This document shows, in pieces, positions 25,059-34,624 of a stretch of DNA of 64,000 nucleotides. This DNA is from Thiothrix subterranea (GTDB lineage: Bacteria; Pseudomonadota; Gammaproteobacteria; Thiotrichales; Thiotrichaceae). Both the position numbers and the translations under genes were made by a program. The stretch's first letter is position 1, and each line of letters starts with the position of its first letter. A model generated the notes under the pieces. The model was not told where the DNA came from. It did not search any database and worked only from the letters and a program-made list of their open reading frames with translations. The stretch spans positions 2,718,001 through 2,782,000 of the forward strand of contig NZ_CP133217.1 of assembly GCF_030930995.1 (NCBI RefSeq), given 5' to 3'.

Positions 25059-25589
25059 TTACTTTTTCTGAAATGCTATCGTCACTTCACCCAAGGTGAA
25101 GCCGAATTTGCTCATCTTTGCGCGGTTCAGCAATACGCCATCGGGTTGCAAATACATCCAATCATCGAAATGCACCTGCCACACTTTGCCATCCACCGGC
25201 AGATTCAAATCGTATTGCCAATTGAGCGCATTGCCGTAAGCCGCGCCTTGCGCTTCACCGACTACATCCGCCGCCCGCCCGCTGTAACGGTGTGAGTCTT
25301 GTTTACGGATGTACCAAATGCGTTGGGAGATTTCGCCGTCATTCCACACGAAATCTTCGGTCATCACCAATTCGCCATCCTTGTTGACCTCGCCTTTGAT
25401 GTCGACCACGAACTGGCGTTTCAATGCGCCACCGCGATCCTGAAACACGCCCCAACCACGGGTATTGCCCTGAAAATAAGCAAACAGATCCAGCTTTGGT
25501 TCAAACGCGGCGTAATCTTCAATCTTCATGTTGCTGCACCCGCTTATCATGAATAGCAGAAGGGTGAACAGAATAGAGCGCATTCGCAT
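25059..25589 (-). CDS. DUF3833 family lipoprotein
   Basis: A 176-residue lipoprotein (lipobox FMISGC) with the DUF3833 pattern: YFQGNTRGWGVFQDRGGALKR, FVVDIKGEV, EDFVWNDGEISQRIWYI, and DDWMYLQPDGVLLNRAKMSKFGF. Its start lies 71 nt inside the end of the MFS gene in another frame, with ggag 7 nt before the ATG. DUF3833 genes constantly accompany Cfa/DUF1365 clusters. Its role, perhaps in handling modified lipids at the envelope, is not known. Confidence 0.85.
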   Translation of the reverse strand: MRMRSILFTLLLFMISGCSNMKIEDYAAFEPKLDLFAYFQGNTRGWGVFQDRGGALKRQFVVDIKGEVNKDGELVMTEDFVWNDGEISQRIWYIRKQDSHRYSGRAADVVGEAQGAAYGNALNWQYDLNLPVDGKVWQVHFDDWMYLQPDGVLLNRAKMSKFGFTLGEVTIAFQKK

Positions 25590-26883
25590 AACTCATCTCC
25601 CAATAATCCCGAAAATCGACTTCACTGAAAGGAAATCGCCACATGCGCCAAATCACCCAGCTTTTCAGCAATACAGGCAGCCCGGCGTACAATAAAGCCA
25701 TCGTTAATAAAGTTGTATCGGTTTGCAGGGCTGCATCTTGCGCAAACCCCGCCCAATCCAACAGTGGAAATGCAATCCCCACCGCCAAGGCGAGTGCCAA
25801 TTTCGTCAGCAATCCCCACAAACCAAATAGCAAACCGGTCTTCGGATTGCCCTGATGTTCCATTTGCTGAGCAATATCCGCTTGCATTGACGCAGGCAAC
25901 GCCACATCAGCCCCCAACGCCAAACCACTGACAACACAGATGGCGAGAAACCCATACACATCGCCCGACCCTAAAAACGGAACCCACACAAACGCTGCCA
26001 CTGACAACACAAGAGCCAATACCCACGCCCGACTTTTGTCGATGCGACGGGCGAGCCACAACCACAGCGGCAGACCAACAATACCGCTGAGAAAGTACAC
26101 CATCAGCACCATGCCGACCTGTTCCGATGCTTGTAACACATGGGTCACAAACAAAATGAACAAGGTAGCAGGCAGGGCATTGGCTAAACTGTTAATAAAA
26201 TAAGCGGGCAGCAACTGGCGTATCGCTGGGTGTGCTGAGAGAATGCTACCCACTTTGCGCAATGGCGCGAACCGACGTACTTGGCGGCGTTCCACCAACC
26301 ACACCAAGGCGGGAAAAAGGCTCAAGGGCAATAACACCCACAACAACTTGGCAAGGGTATCCAGCGTGAGTGCGTTGTTGTCCATCGAACCGAGGAAAAA
26401 CGGCAGGCTAATCACCACCACCGTGCCGAGTATCGCAAACACCTCACGACTGGCGGATAAAGCACTTTTGCCGTGGTAATCGCGGGTCATTTCCGATCCC
26501 CATGCTTGCCAAGGAATACTGATCAACGTCCAACCCAAATACGTGACCATTGACCAGGTAAACAAATACAGCCCATCGACCTTACCCACAGGGCGCAACA
26601 AATAATCCAGCCCCACCAGCAATAACGGTATCCCCAATAAAATGAAGAATTTGCGTCGCCCAATACGGCTGTTTACCTTGTCGTTTGCCCAACCAATCAG
26701 CGGGTCAGTAATCACATCAAAGCCGCGTGCCGCCAATAGCGCAATGCCAATCACCGTCAGTGACAGATGCCACTCTTGCGCATAAAACGACGGCAAATAC
26801 ACGTACAACGGCAAGCCCAACATCGCCAGCGGTAGTCCCGGTAAACCGTAAAACAGCAACTGGCGATAATAGGCAATTTTCAT
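25519..26883 (-). CDS. MFS transporter (GPH-like)
   Basis: A 454-residue transporter with about 12 membrane segments. Signature loops resemble glycoside-pentoside-hexuronide carriers: GFDVITDPLIGWANDKVN, SRIGRRKFFILLGIPLLL after helix 2, and RIDKSRAWVLAL in the second half. It overlaps the cfa-like gene upstream (ATGA) and the DUF3833 gene downstream by 71 nt. In this conserved cluster the carrier is more likely to move a lipid-related or stress-related compound than a sugar; the substrate is unknown. Confidence 0.85.
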   Translation of the reverse strand: MKIAYYRQLLFYGLPGLPLAMLGLPLYVYLPSFYAQEWHLSLTVIGIALLAARGFDVITDPLIGWANDKVNSRIGRRKFFILLGIPLLLVGLDYLLRPVGKVDGLYLFTWSMVTYLGWTLISIPWQAWGSEMTRDYHGKSALSASREVFAILGTVVVISLPFFLGSMDNNALTLDTLAKLLWVLLPLSLFPALVWLVERRQVRRFAPLRKVGSILSAHPAIRQLLPAYFINSLANALPATLFILFVTHVLQASEQVGMVLMVYFLSGIVGLPLWLWLARRIDKSRAWVLALVLSVAAFVWVPFLGSGDVYGFLAICVVSGLALGADVALPASMQADIAQQMEHQGNPKTGLLFGLWGLLTKLALALAVGIAFPLLDWAGFAQDAALQTDTTLLTMALLYAGLPVLLKSWVIWRMWRFPFSEVDFRDYWEMSYANALYSVHPSAIHDKRVQQHED

Positions 26884-28097
26884 GACAAGGGTTTCTCCAG
26901 CGTTACCTGAATCACGTCAATGCGCTCCTCGTTGAAACCCGCTTCGCAATACGCGAGGTAATAACGCCACAAACGTTCAAAGCGTTGGTCATACCCCAGC
27001 GGGCGCAGTGTTGGCAGGGAGGCGATGAAACGTTCATCCCATTCGCGCAGCGTCCGCGCATAATCTTTGCCAAAACCAACCTGATTAATCTGCTTGAGGT
27101 GACTACCCGCCACCAGTTTTTCGAGGTTGGCAGGGTTTGGCAACATCCCGCCGGGAAAGATATAGCGTTGGATGTAATCTGCCCGCGAACGGTAGGTTTC
27201 AAACCAGTCATCGCCAATGGTGATGATTTGCAGCACGGCACGTCCGCCCGGTTTGAGGTGACGTTGCAGCGTTTGAAAATAGGTTTCCCAATACTGTTCG
27301 CCCACTGCCTCAAACATTTCTATCGAGACAATGTGGTCGTAAGTGCCTTCTAGGTGGCGGTAATCGCGTAATTCCAGCACGGTTTGTTCGCCAAAACGTT
27401 CCAAACGCTGTTGCGCCCACGCCAGTTGTTCGCTGGAAAGGGTAATGCCATGAACTTTGCAACCCTGTTCGGCTGCCATTTCCGCGAAACCGCCCCAACC
27501 GCAACCGATTTCCAGCACGGTTTGCCCCGCTTGCACCTGCAATTCATCCAAAATGCGTTGGTATTTTGCACGTTGCGCCTGTTCCAAGGTTAATTCTGGG
27601 GTGGTGTACAACGCCGACGAATACGTCATGGTCGTGTCCAGCCATTCGCGGTAGAAATTGTTGCCCATGTCGTAATGGTGGGCAATGTTCTTGCGGCTGT
27701 TGCGGACACTGTTGCGGCGCAGTTGGTGAAACCAGTTGGCTGGTTTGCGTAGCAGCTTGCGGCTATCCAGTGTGTTGCCGAATTGTTCCCAATTGCGTAA
27801 CAGCAGGGTCAGCAAATCCGCCGGGTTATCGCTTGACCAATCGCCCGCAATATAGGCTTCACCAAACCCTAAATCGCCTTTGGTCAAACATTTCAGCGCA
27901 AGACGCAAGGGGCGGTGAATGTGAATGCTGGCGTGCAATTCGTCCGAATGCCCCAGCACGTAATACTCACCATCCAAATGAATGCTGAGTCGCCCGTATT
28001 GAATGCGGGCAAACGTTGCCAACAACCAGCGTTTCAGCGTAGGCAAATGATCAAAACTGGGCGTTAATGGCGGGTTCAGGGTGGTCTCTAAGGGCAT
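26880..28097 (-). CDS. cfa: Cyclopropane-fatty-acyl-phospholipid synthase-family methyltransferase
   Basis: A 405-residue SAM-dependent enzyme acting on unsaturated acyl chains of phospholipids. It has an N-terminal SCP2-like lipid domain (LTKGDLGFGEAYIAGDW), SAM loop VLEIGCGWGGFAEMAA, and Cfa blocks NIAHHYDMGNNFYREWLD, MTYSSALY, EMFEAVGEQYWE and YIFPGGMLPN. Residues needed for Cfa catalysis appear intact. In this operon setting (with an FAD enzyme and DUF1365) it could act like the methyltransferase of furan fatty acid synthesis rather than making cyclopropane rings. It overlaps DUF1365 by 1 nt and the MFS gene by 4 nt. Confidence 0.9.
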   Translation of the reverse strand: MPLETTLNPPLTPSFDHLPTLKRWLLATFARIQYGRLSIHLDGEYYVLGHSDELHASIHIHRPLRLALKCLTKGDLGFGEAYIAGDWSSDNPADLLTLLLRNWEQFGNTLDSRKLLRKPANWFHQLRRNSVRNSRKNIAHHYDMGNNFYREWLDTTMTYSSALYTTPELTLEQAQRAKYQRILDELQVQAGQTVLEIGCGWGGFAEMAAEQGCKVHGITLSSEQLAWAQQRLERFGEQTVLELRDYRHLEGTYDHIVSIEMFEAVGEQYWETYFQTLQRHLKPGGRAVLQIITIGDDWFETYRSRADYIQRYIFPGGMLPNPANLEKLVAGSHLKQINQVGFGKDYARTLREWDERFIASLPTLRPLGYDQRFERLWRYYLAYCEAGFNEERIDVIQVTLEKPLS

Positions 28098-28858
28098 TAG
28101 GTTACGGTCTCCGTTGGGGGCGCAGGCTTGCGATAAAACTTGCCGCCTTTTAGCCAGATTTTCAGGGCTTGCCAGTGAATCAATAGCATGACTTTCAGCG
28201 TCATGAAGGGTATGCCTGCAAATTGCCGCAGCAAAACGCCAGTGGTAAACGGCTGGTGTTGCCCTTGTTGGCTGGCAATTAGCGCCAGTTCATCGCCTTC
28301 GTATTCGTGGATCAGAATTTTTACCGTGTCAGTTGGCGGATGGATGAAAAACTCATACCGCGCTTCCATTCCCATGAAGGGCGACACATGAAATACTTTC
28401 TGCTTGCTGCCGGTGACGATGGCGGCGTTAGCGGCTACCGGTAGCAAATAATGGTGGTGTTCACCAAAGGTATTGCGCACTTCGCAAATCACCGCGAGCA
28501 ATTTTCCCGCCGCGTCATGGCAGAACCACAAACTCAAGGGGTTAAAGCCATAACCCAAGATACGTGGGAAACACAGCAATTGGATGTTGCCAATCGCCGC
28601 ATCAATGCCATTCTCGCGCAATAAGGTTTCTGCCCAGCCGCGCCATGCACTGCCATCGCGTGCGCCATGATCACGTTGGTAAAGGCTGAATAGGTTGAAA
28701 CGGTTGATGGAAAACAGTGGGTTACTTCCGACTTCATCCAGCCGGTCGATGTCCACTAACAAACTAAAAACGCGATAGCTGAAACGGTAAGCCACCGGAA
28801 AACGCCTGCTGTGCATGACTGTTGAGGGAAAGACAGCCGCAGGTGCAAGCGTATTCAT
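28097..28858 (-). CDS. DUF1365 domain protein
   Basis: A 253-residue protein starting at ATG 28858, which overlaps the FAD oxidoreductase stop (ATGA). DUF1365 features: VMHSRRFPVAYRFSYRVFSL near the N-terminus, LCFPRILGYGFNPLSLWFCH, EVRNTFGEHHHYLL, KVFHVSPFMGMEARYEF. The many conserved His and aromatic residues suggest a lipid-binding or enzymatic role, but none is proven. A longer open frame upstream of 28858 lies inside the preceding gene and is not credible. Confidence 0.87.
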   Translation of the reverse strand: MNTLAPAAVFPSTVMHSRRFPVAYRFSYRVFSLLVDIDRLDEVGSNPLFSINRFNLFSLYQRDHGARDGSAWRGWAETLLRENGIDAAIGNIQLLCFPRILGYGFNPLSLWFCHDAAGKLLAVICEVRNTFGEHHHYLLPVAANAAIVTGSKQKVFHVSPFMGMEARYEFFIHPPTDTVKILIHEYEGDELALIASQQGQHQPFTTGVLLRQFAGIPFMTLKVMLLIHWQALKIWLKGGKFYRKPAPPTETVT

Positions 28859-30201
28859 GGTGTGACCGCTCCAGCTATCGACAACGGAAGCACAGGCTGA
28901 GGAGTCGTCGTTTCCTGTGCTTTGACCCAAACCGGGGTAACGCCGAAATCTGCACAAACCTTCACCGCCGAGGCGATGGCATCTTCGTGGAAGCCGTAGC
29001 GGTGGTAACTGCCACAAAACCACGACTGCTGTTGCCCTTGCAGGCTGGCAAGTTGTGGTTGTGCGGCGACGGCGGCTTGGTCGAAGATCGGGTGTTCGTA
29101 AGACATTTCAGCAATGATGTGCTCGTCACGCGGCAACTGATACGGGTTGAGGGTGACGAAATAATCGGTGCTGGTGTCCAGCCCTTGCAGGTTATTCATC
29201 CAATAGGTCGCAGTCATTTGTTGGCGAGCGTTGGCGTATTCTGGCTGGCTGGTGGCGAGGTAATTCCAGGACGACCACACTTTGCGATTGACGGGCATGA
29301 GGTTTGCGTCGGTGTGCAAATACGTCTGGTTTTTTTCGTAGCGGAAGCAACCGAGGATGCGTTGTTCTTCCGCGCTGGGTTGTGCGAGTAGTGCCAACGC
29401 TTCATCGGCGTGGCAGGCAAAAATTACCGCATCAAAGTCGTGTTGGGAGGTGTCGGTGAAGACGCTGGCTTGCGTGGCACTGCGCTCAACCCTTACTGCG
29501 CCGGATTGAATGGTGATATTGTCGCCCATTTCCGCGAGAAGTTTGCGCACGTAAAAAGAACTTCCTCCGCAAACTGTCCGCCATTGGGGACGGTTGTGGA
29601 GATCAATCAAACCGTGGTTGGCAAAGAAGCGGAGGAAGCTGAGCGCGGGAAACGTGAGCATGGTGTCAACCGGGCATGACCAAATCGCCGCTCCCATTGG
29701 CAACAGGTAATGTTCGCGCATGTCGCGGGAAAACTGATGTGCGTCGAGCATTTCACCCAAGCTCATGTCGGGGACGGCAACGGGGTTTTCGAGCAAACGG
29801 TGCGCCACTTTGTTGAAACGCATGATTTCTTTAAGCAAACGCCAGTGACTTAAGCGGAACAGATTTTTACGCTGCGCAAACAGGGTGTTTAGGCTAGAGC
29901 CGGAATATTCCAATTCACCCTGATTCAGCGAAAACCCGAATGACATATCGGTGTCGCGGGTGGGGATATCCAGTTGTGCGAATAGCCCAATCAGGTTGGG
30001 GTAGTTGCGGTCGTTGTAGACGATAAAGCCGGTGTCGACCGGAATCTGGCGATCTGTTTCGGGTACGTCGATGGTGTGGGTATGCCCGCCGAGGTAGGTG
30101 TTTTTTTCAAACAGGGTGACGTTGTAGCGTGGGTGTAACAGCCATGCGGATGCAAGTCCTGTTATACCTGAACCAATAATTGCCACACTTTTCTTATACA
30201 T
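28855..30201 (-). CDS. FAD-dependent amine oxidase-like oxidoreductase
   Basis: A 448-residue flavoprotein, first gene of the operon. The dinucleotide motif is IIGSGITGLASAWLL near residue 10, then FEKNTYLGGHTHTIDV, DTGFIVYNDRNYPN and AVIFACHADEALALL. Relatives next to cfa and DUF1365 desaturate or otherwise oxidise methylated fatty acids or act in photo-oxidative stress responses; the exact reaction here is open. ATG 30201 was chosen because aagga lies 11 nt upstream; the in-frame GTG at 30210 sits almost on that site. Confidence 0.86.
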   Translation of the reverse strand: MYKKSVAIIGSGITGLASAWLLHPRYNVTLFEKNTYLGGHTHTIDVPETDRQIPVDTGFIVYNDRNYPNLIGLFAQLDIPTRDTDMSFGFSLNQGELEYSGSSLNTLFAQRKNLFRLSHWRLLKEIMRFNKVAHRLLENPVAVPDMSLGEMLDAHQFSRDMREHYLLPMGAAIWSCPVDTMLTFPALSFLRFFANHGLIDLHNRPQWRTVCGGSSFYVRKLLAEMGDNITIQSGAVRVERSATQASVFTDTSQHDFDAVIFACHADEALALLAQPSAEEQRILGCFRYEKNQTYLHTDANLMPVNRKVWSSWNYLATSQPEYANARQQMTATYWMNNLQGLDTSTDYFVTLNPYQLPRDEHIIAEMSYEHPIFDQAAVAAQPQLASLQGQQQSWFCGSYHRYGFHEDAIASAVKVCADFGVTPVWVKAQETTTPQPVLPLSIAGAVTP

Positions 30202-30372
30202 ATTCCGCACTTCCTTTGTCTAAACCTATACCTTACTTGTACGGTTGAGTATGCGTGATGGATGCAGGGAAGTGCTAAAAAACGAAGGTTTTGTGGGGTT
30301 ATCGGATTCTCTGCTAGATGCGGAGATAATAATTTTTATGCTATAAGATTATAAAACTATCAGGGGCTGCCA

Positions 30373-31316
30373 ATGGGTAATCAGATTTATTCCGGTCAAA
30401 AAGAAATCCTGCATTCCAAGCGGGCAAATATCTATTACCTCGAACACTGCCGTGTCATGGTCAAAGGCGGGCGGGTTGTTTTTCTCACACCTGCCGACGA
30501 TGAAAATCAGTATTGGAACATCCCCATCGCCAACACCACAGTGATTTTGCTGGGTACGGGAACATCACTCACGCAAGCCGCTGTCAGAATGTTATGCGGA
30601 GCGGGTGTCATGCTGGGTTTTAGCGGGGGCGGTGGTACGCCATTGTTAGCCGCAACGGAAATTGAATGGTTGTCTCCACAAAGCGAATACCGCCCAACCG
30701 AATACCTGCAAAGCTGGATGTCTTTTTGGTTTGATGCGCAAAAGCGTTTAAGTATTGCCCGCTTTTTGCAAACTAAACGCCTCGCTTTCCTAGATCATGT
30801 TTGGAGCAAAGACAAAGAGTTACGCCGTTACGATTTTTCCTTGAATGATTTTGAGCTGGAAAAATCCCTGAAACGTTGTCAGCAGGATATTGGCAATAGC
30901 CCCGATGTGACGCAGTTATTGCAGTCGGAAGCGCGTTTAACCAAAGCCCTGTACACAATACCGCCGAGTTTGTGCGTTCTCATGAGCCGGAAGAGTTGGA
31001 TTTGGCAAACCAGTTCCTCAATCACGGCAATTATTTGGCGTATGGCTTGGCGGCAACCTGCTTGTGGGTGTTGGGTATTCCACACGGTTTTGCAGTGATG
31101 CACGGCAAGACGCGGCGGGGTGCGCTGGTTTTCGACGTGGCGGACTTGATCAAGGATGCGATTGTGTTACCGCTAGCGTTTATCGCTGCCGAACAGGGGG
31201 CGAAAGAACAGGAATTCCGCCAGATGTGTCTGCAAGGTTTCACCCAACATGAGGCGTTGGACTTTATGTTTGACGTGGTGAAAGAGGCGGCACAACTCGG
31301 CGAGTCTTTGTCATGA
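30373..31316 (+). pseudogene. cas1: cas1 (type I-F integrase), frameshifted
   Basis: The first frame from ATG 30373 encodes clear I-F Cas1 (LHSKRANIYYLEHCRVMV, TVILLGTGTSLTQAAVRM, SEYRPTEYLQSW) up to SEARLTKALY (metal ligand Glu186), ending near 30954. The second half continues in another frame from about 30966: EFVRSHEPEELDLANQFL, then HGKTRRGALVFDVADLIKD with the His and Asp ligands, to the stop at 31316. Compared from memory with P. aeruginosa Cas1, about 10 residues are expected between Leu-Phe/Tyr and Glu-Phe-Val-Arg; only 11 nt are present, a shortfall near 19 nt. No slippery heptamer is seen at the junction. The stop overlaps cas3 (ATGA). A full-length integrase is therefore unlikely, unless the assembly is wrong here. 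Confidence 0.85.
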
Positions 31317-34300
31317 TCGTAACCTTTGTGTCGCAATGCCAGAAAAAGTCCCTCGATATTACCCGCCAAGTGTTGGATGCCTACGCTAACCGAATTGGGG
31401 AGCGTACTTGGCAGACAGTGATTACCCAGGAAGGCTTGAACGCGGTACGTTCGCGCCTCGCTAAAACGGCTCGTAAAACCACGGCGGTGTCGTGTCATCG
31501 GATGCGTGGCACGAGCCGTACTGAGTTGGTGTGGATTGTGGGCAACCGTCGCCAGTTTGATGAATTTGGCAATGTGCCGGTCAATCGTACCCAGCGGGAT
31601 TTGCACAAGGAAGATTGGGAAGATGATTGGCGTTTTCTGCCTTTGCTGAAAGTGTTGATTGCGCTTGCTGCGTTGTTCCATGATTTTGGCAAGTCGTGGG
31701 ATCATTTTCAGGGGATGCTGAAAAATCCAGACAACAAAAAGAAACGTGACCCTATCCGGCATGAATGGATTTCGTTGCTGCTGTTTAAGGCATTGGTGAA
31801 TGGTAAAACGGATCAGGAATGGTTAGCAGATACGCTGACACTCAAAGCCATGAATCCCAAAGCGCGGCAGGCTTTTATGAAAAAGCTGCTGGCGGATGCG
31901 CTACCCAGTAAAGCGGATGCGGATTATCCATTTGAGACAGGTTTCGCTCAGTCACGGCTGGCAACGTGGGTTGCCTGGTTGATTGTGACGCACCATAAAT
32001 TGCCGCGTTTTCAGTGGGACAAGTCCGAAGCTATTCCATTTTCTAATGGGAACAAGCCAGTCAAACGGCAAGCGTTGCTGGAGTGTATTTCCCGCGAGAT
32101 GGGTTACATCAAAGACTTTGCTTGGGTGTTTGCTGAGAAAAAGGATTGGAAGTTTGCGAATGGTTTGCCGCTGCTGTCTGACCCTTGGTGTAAAGAAGCA
32201 GCGCGTTGGGCGGGTAAAGCGCAAGCTGTACTGAGTTTGTTGGATGAGGCGGAAGCGGTGGAACGCTTGTTGCTGACGTTGGCGCGGCTGGCGTTGATGT
32301 TGGGCGATCATCATTATTCCTCGCAGGACAAAGACCCGCAGTGGCGTAGTGATATGCAGCTCTATGCCAATACGGGCAAAGACAAGGAAGGCAACCGTCC
32401 GCTTAAACAGCAACTCGATGAACATCTGGTCAAGGTTGCTGATGCCGCGCTGAAAATTGGTCATTTACTGCCAGCGTTTGAAAAAGAATTGCCGCGAGCG
32501 CGGGATGTACGAGCACTGCGTAAACCGTCACCGCCCGCCTTTGCTTGGCAGAACAAAGCGGTACAAGTCTTGGCAACATGGCGCAAAGCACACGCGCTGG
32601 CGGAAAACGGTTTTTTTGCCGTCAATATGGCGAGTACCGGCTGCGGTAAAACCTTCGCCAATGCCAAAGTCATGGCGGCACTGCATGACGATAACAGCCT
32701 GCGTTACAACCTTGCGTTAGGGTTGCGTACCCTGACCTTGCAAACGGGTGATGAATACCGCGATAAGCTCAAGCTGGATAATACCGAATTGGCGGTGCTG
32801 ATCGGTTCGGCGGCGGTGCGCTTTCTGCATGAGCAACGCCAAGATGGGCAAACCGTAGGGAGTGAAGATGAGGCGGAAACGTCTGGTTCAGCATCGGCGC
32901 GTTCCCTGAGTGAAGGCATGGAAATTGTGTACGAAAGTGCCGTGCCGGATGAGCGTTTGAGTACGGTGTTGCGTGACACTAAAAGTAAAAGTCTGTTGTA
33001 CGCACCTGTAGTGGTATCGACCATCGACCATTTGATGCCAGCCACCGAAGGCGTGAATGGCGGGAAGCATATCTTGCCAACCTTGCGGCTGATGTCGGCG
33101 GATTTGGTAATTGATGAGGTGGATGATTTTGATCAGCAGGATTTGCCTGCGATTGCGCGGTTGGTACACCTGAGTGGGATGTTGGGACGCAAGGTGATGA
33201 TTTCCTCGGCGACGATTCCGCCTGCGATTGCCGAAGGCTTGTTTCATGCGTATCAGCAAGGCTGGAAGTTGTTTGCCGCGAGTCGCCAGCGCAAAGCGGG
33301 GGTAACGGCATTCTGGCTGGATGAGTTCGGCAATAACGTACAACGGGTGACGGATGAAGAAGGCTTTCGGTCAGCACATCAAGCCTTTGTCGGCAAGCGT
33401 TTGAAAGCATTGGCGCGGGAAACGCAAGTCAGGCGCAAAGCTCGTGTGTTGCCTTTGTCACGTGAGGGTGTTCAAACCGAAGATTTGCAGCAGTATTGGT
33501 TTCAGCAGGTGTTGAACAGTGCGATTAGCCTGCATCGGCAATATGGCGTTGCAGATCAGACGACGGGTAAACGCTTGTCTGTCGGTGTGGTGCGGGTGGC
33601 GAATGTTGACCCGTGCATCAACTTGAGCCGCTATTTGTTGGGCTGTGACTTACCGGAGGATGTGGAGATTCGGGTGATGCCGTATCACAGTCGTCAGGTG
33701 TTATTGCTGCGTTCCGAGCAGGAAAAGCATTTGGATAGCGTCCTCAACCGCAAGCAAAACCGCCAACCGCAGGATAATTTGCTGATCAAGCGGCACTTGC
33801 AGCATTGCACCAAACCCAACCTGATTTTCATCTTGGTGGCAACGCCGGTTGAGGAAGTCGGGCGTGACCACGATCTGGATTGGGCAGTGATTGAGCCGTC
33901 GTCGTTGCGTTCGATTATCCAGATGGCGGGGCGGGTAATGCGGCATCGGGTCGTGAGTGGTTTGGTGGGGGCGAATCTGTTGCTGATGGAATACAACCTG
34001 AAGGGCTTTGTGGGGCAACAAAAAGTGGTGTTCCAGCAACCGGGTTATGAGAGTTCCCGTTATCCGCTGGCGACGCACCGCTTGACTGATTTGCTGGATA
34101 CGCAAGCCTTGGCGGAACGGGTCGATGCTGCGCCGCGTATTCAATGTGCGGATACGTTGCAACCCACAACAAGCTTGTCAGACTTGGAACATCAGGTGTT
34201 ACAAGAGATTATGACTAAAGCGGACTTCACGCCTAGAACCGTGCAGGGTTGGACGCAGGGGGCGTTTTATCTCACCAGTTTGGCGCAACAAGTGACGCGC

Positions 34301-34624
34301 TTCCGCGATTCTGAGCAGGATGAAGCTTACAAGCTGCACATTGAAGAAGGCGCGTTGGTATTACGTCAGCCGATTAAAGAGGGCGTACAGGGTAAGCAAG
34401 CGCATAACCTGCATATTGAAACGCTTGAACCTGAATTGCGGGGGCGGTTGTGGTTGACACTGGATTACCCCGCTTTGATTGAAGAACAGCGGCGAACCTT
34501 GGGCTATAGCACGCGCCGTACTTGCGAATTCTTGGGCGAGATTCGCCTGCCAGACAAAGAGGGTGAACAGCATTTTGTGTTTATCCCAGAGCTTGGATTT
34601 CAACGACAGAGGAAAGGTGCATGA
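31313..34624 (+). CDS. cas3: Cas2-3 fusion nuclease/helicase, type I-F
   Basis: A 1103-residue protein. The N-terminal Cas2-like part (MIVTFVSQCQKKSLDITRQV, about residues 1-90) marks type I-F. The HD nuclease motif is FHDFGKSWDH (His123-Asp124) with further histidines downstream (WLIVTHHKLPRF, LGDHHYSS). The SF2 helicase has Walker A STGCGKTF (Lys446), DEVDD at 601-605, SSATIP and motif VI QMAGRVMRH. All interference motifs look intact. It degrades DNA bound by the Csy complex, while the Cas2 part assembles with Cas1 for spacer capture. It overlaps cas1 and csy1 by 4 nt each. Confidence 0.95.
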   Translation: MIVTFVSQCQKKSLDITRQVLDAYANRIGERTWQTVITQEGLNAVRSRLAKTARKTTAVSCHRMRGTSRTELVWIVGNRRQFDEFGNVPVNRTQRDLHKEDWEDDWRFLPLLKVLIALAALFHDFGKSWDHFQGMLKNPDNKKKRDPIRHEWISLLLFKALVNGKTDQEWLADTLTLKAMNPKARQAFMKKLLADALPSKADADYPFETGFAQSRLATWVAWLIVTHHKLPRFQWDKSEAIPFSNGNKPVKRQALLECISREMGYIKDFAWVFAEKKDWKFANGLPLLSDPWCKEAARWAGKAQAVLSLLDEAEAVERLLLTLARLALMLGDHHYSSQDKDPQWRSDMQLYANTGKDKEGNRPLKQQLDEHLVKVADAALKIGHLLPAFEKELPRARDVRALRKPSPPAFAWQNKAVQVLATWRKAHALAENGFFAVNMASTGCGKTFANAKVMAALHDDNSLRYNLALGLRTLTLQTGDEYRDKLKLDNTELAVLIGSAAVRFLHEQRQDGQTVGSEDEAETSGSASARSLSEGMEIVYESAVPDERLSTVLRDTKSKSLLYAPVVVSTIDHLMPATEGVNGGKHILPTLRLMSADLVIDEVDDFDQQDLPAIARLVHLSGMLGRKVMISSATIPPAIAEGLFHAYQQGWKLFAASRQRKAGVTAFWLDEFGNNVQRVTDEEGFRSAHQAFVGKRLKALARETQVRRKARVLPLSREGVQTEDLQQYWFQQVLNSAISLHRQYGVADQTTGKRLSVGVVRVANVDPCINLSRYLLGCDLPEDVEIRVMPYHSRQVLLLRSEQEKHLDSVLNRKQNRQPQDNLLIKRHLQHCTKPNLIFILVATPVEEVGRDHDLDWAVIEPSSLRSIIQMAGRVMRHRVVSGLVGANLLLMEYNLKGFVGQQKVVFQQPGYESSRYPLATHRLTDLLDTQALAERVDAAPRIQCADTLQPTTSLSDLEHQVLQEIMTKADFTPRTVQGWTQGAFYLTSLAQQVTRFRDSEQDEAYKLHIEEGALVLRQPIKEGVQGKQAHNLHIETLEPELRGRLWLTLDYPALIEEQRRTLGYSTRRTCEFLGEIRLPDKEGEQHFVFIPELGFQRQRKGA

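Noticed and set aside
30955-30966. Programmed frameshifting to produce full Cas1
   Set aside because: No slippery heptamer or downstream structure was seen at the junction, Cas1 is not known to use recoding, and the apparent shortfall of about 19 nt would still remove part of a helix.
31031-31762. Long minus-strand frame opposite cas1/cas3
   Set aside because: It is a shadow of two conserved genes, with no domain and no ribosome-binding site.
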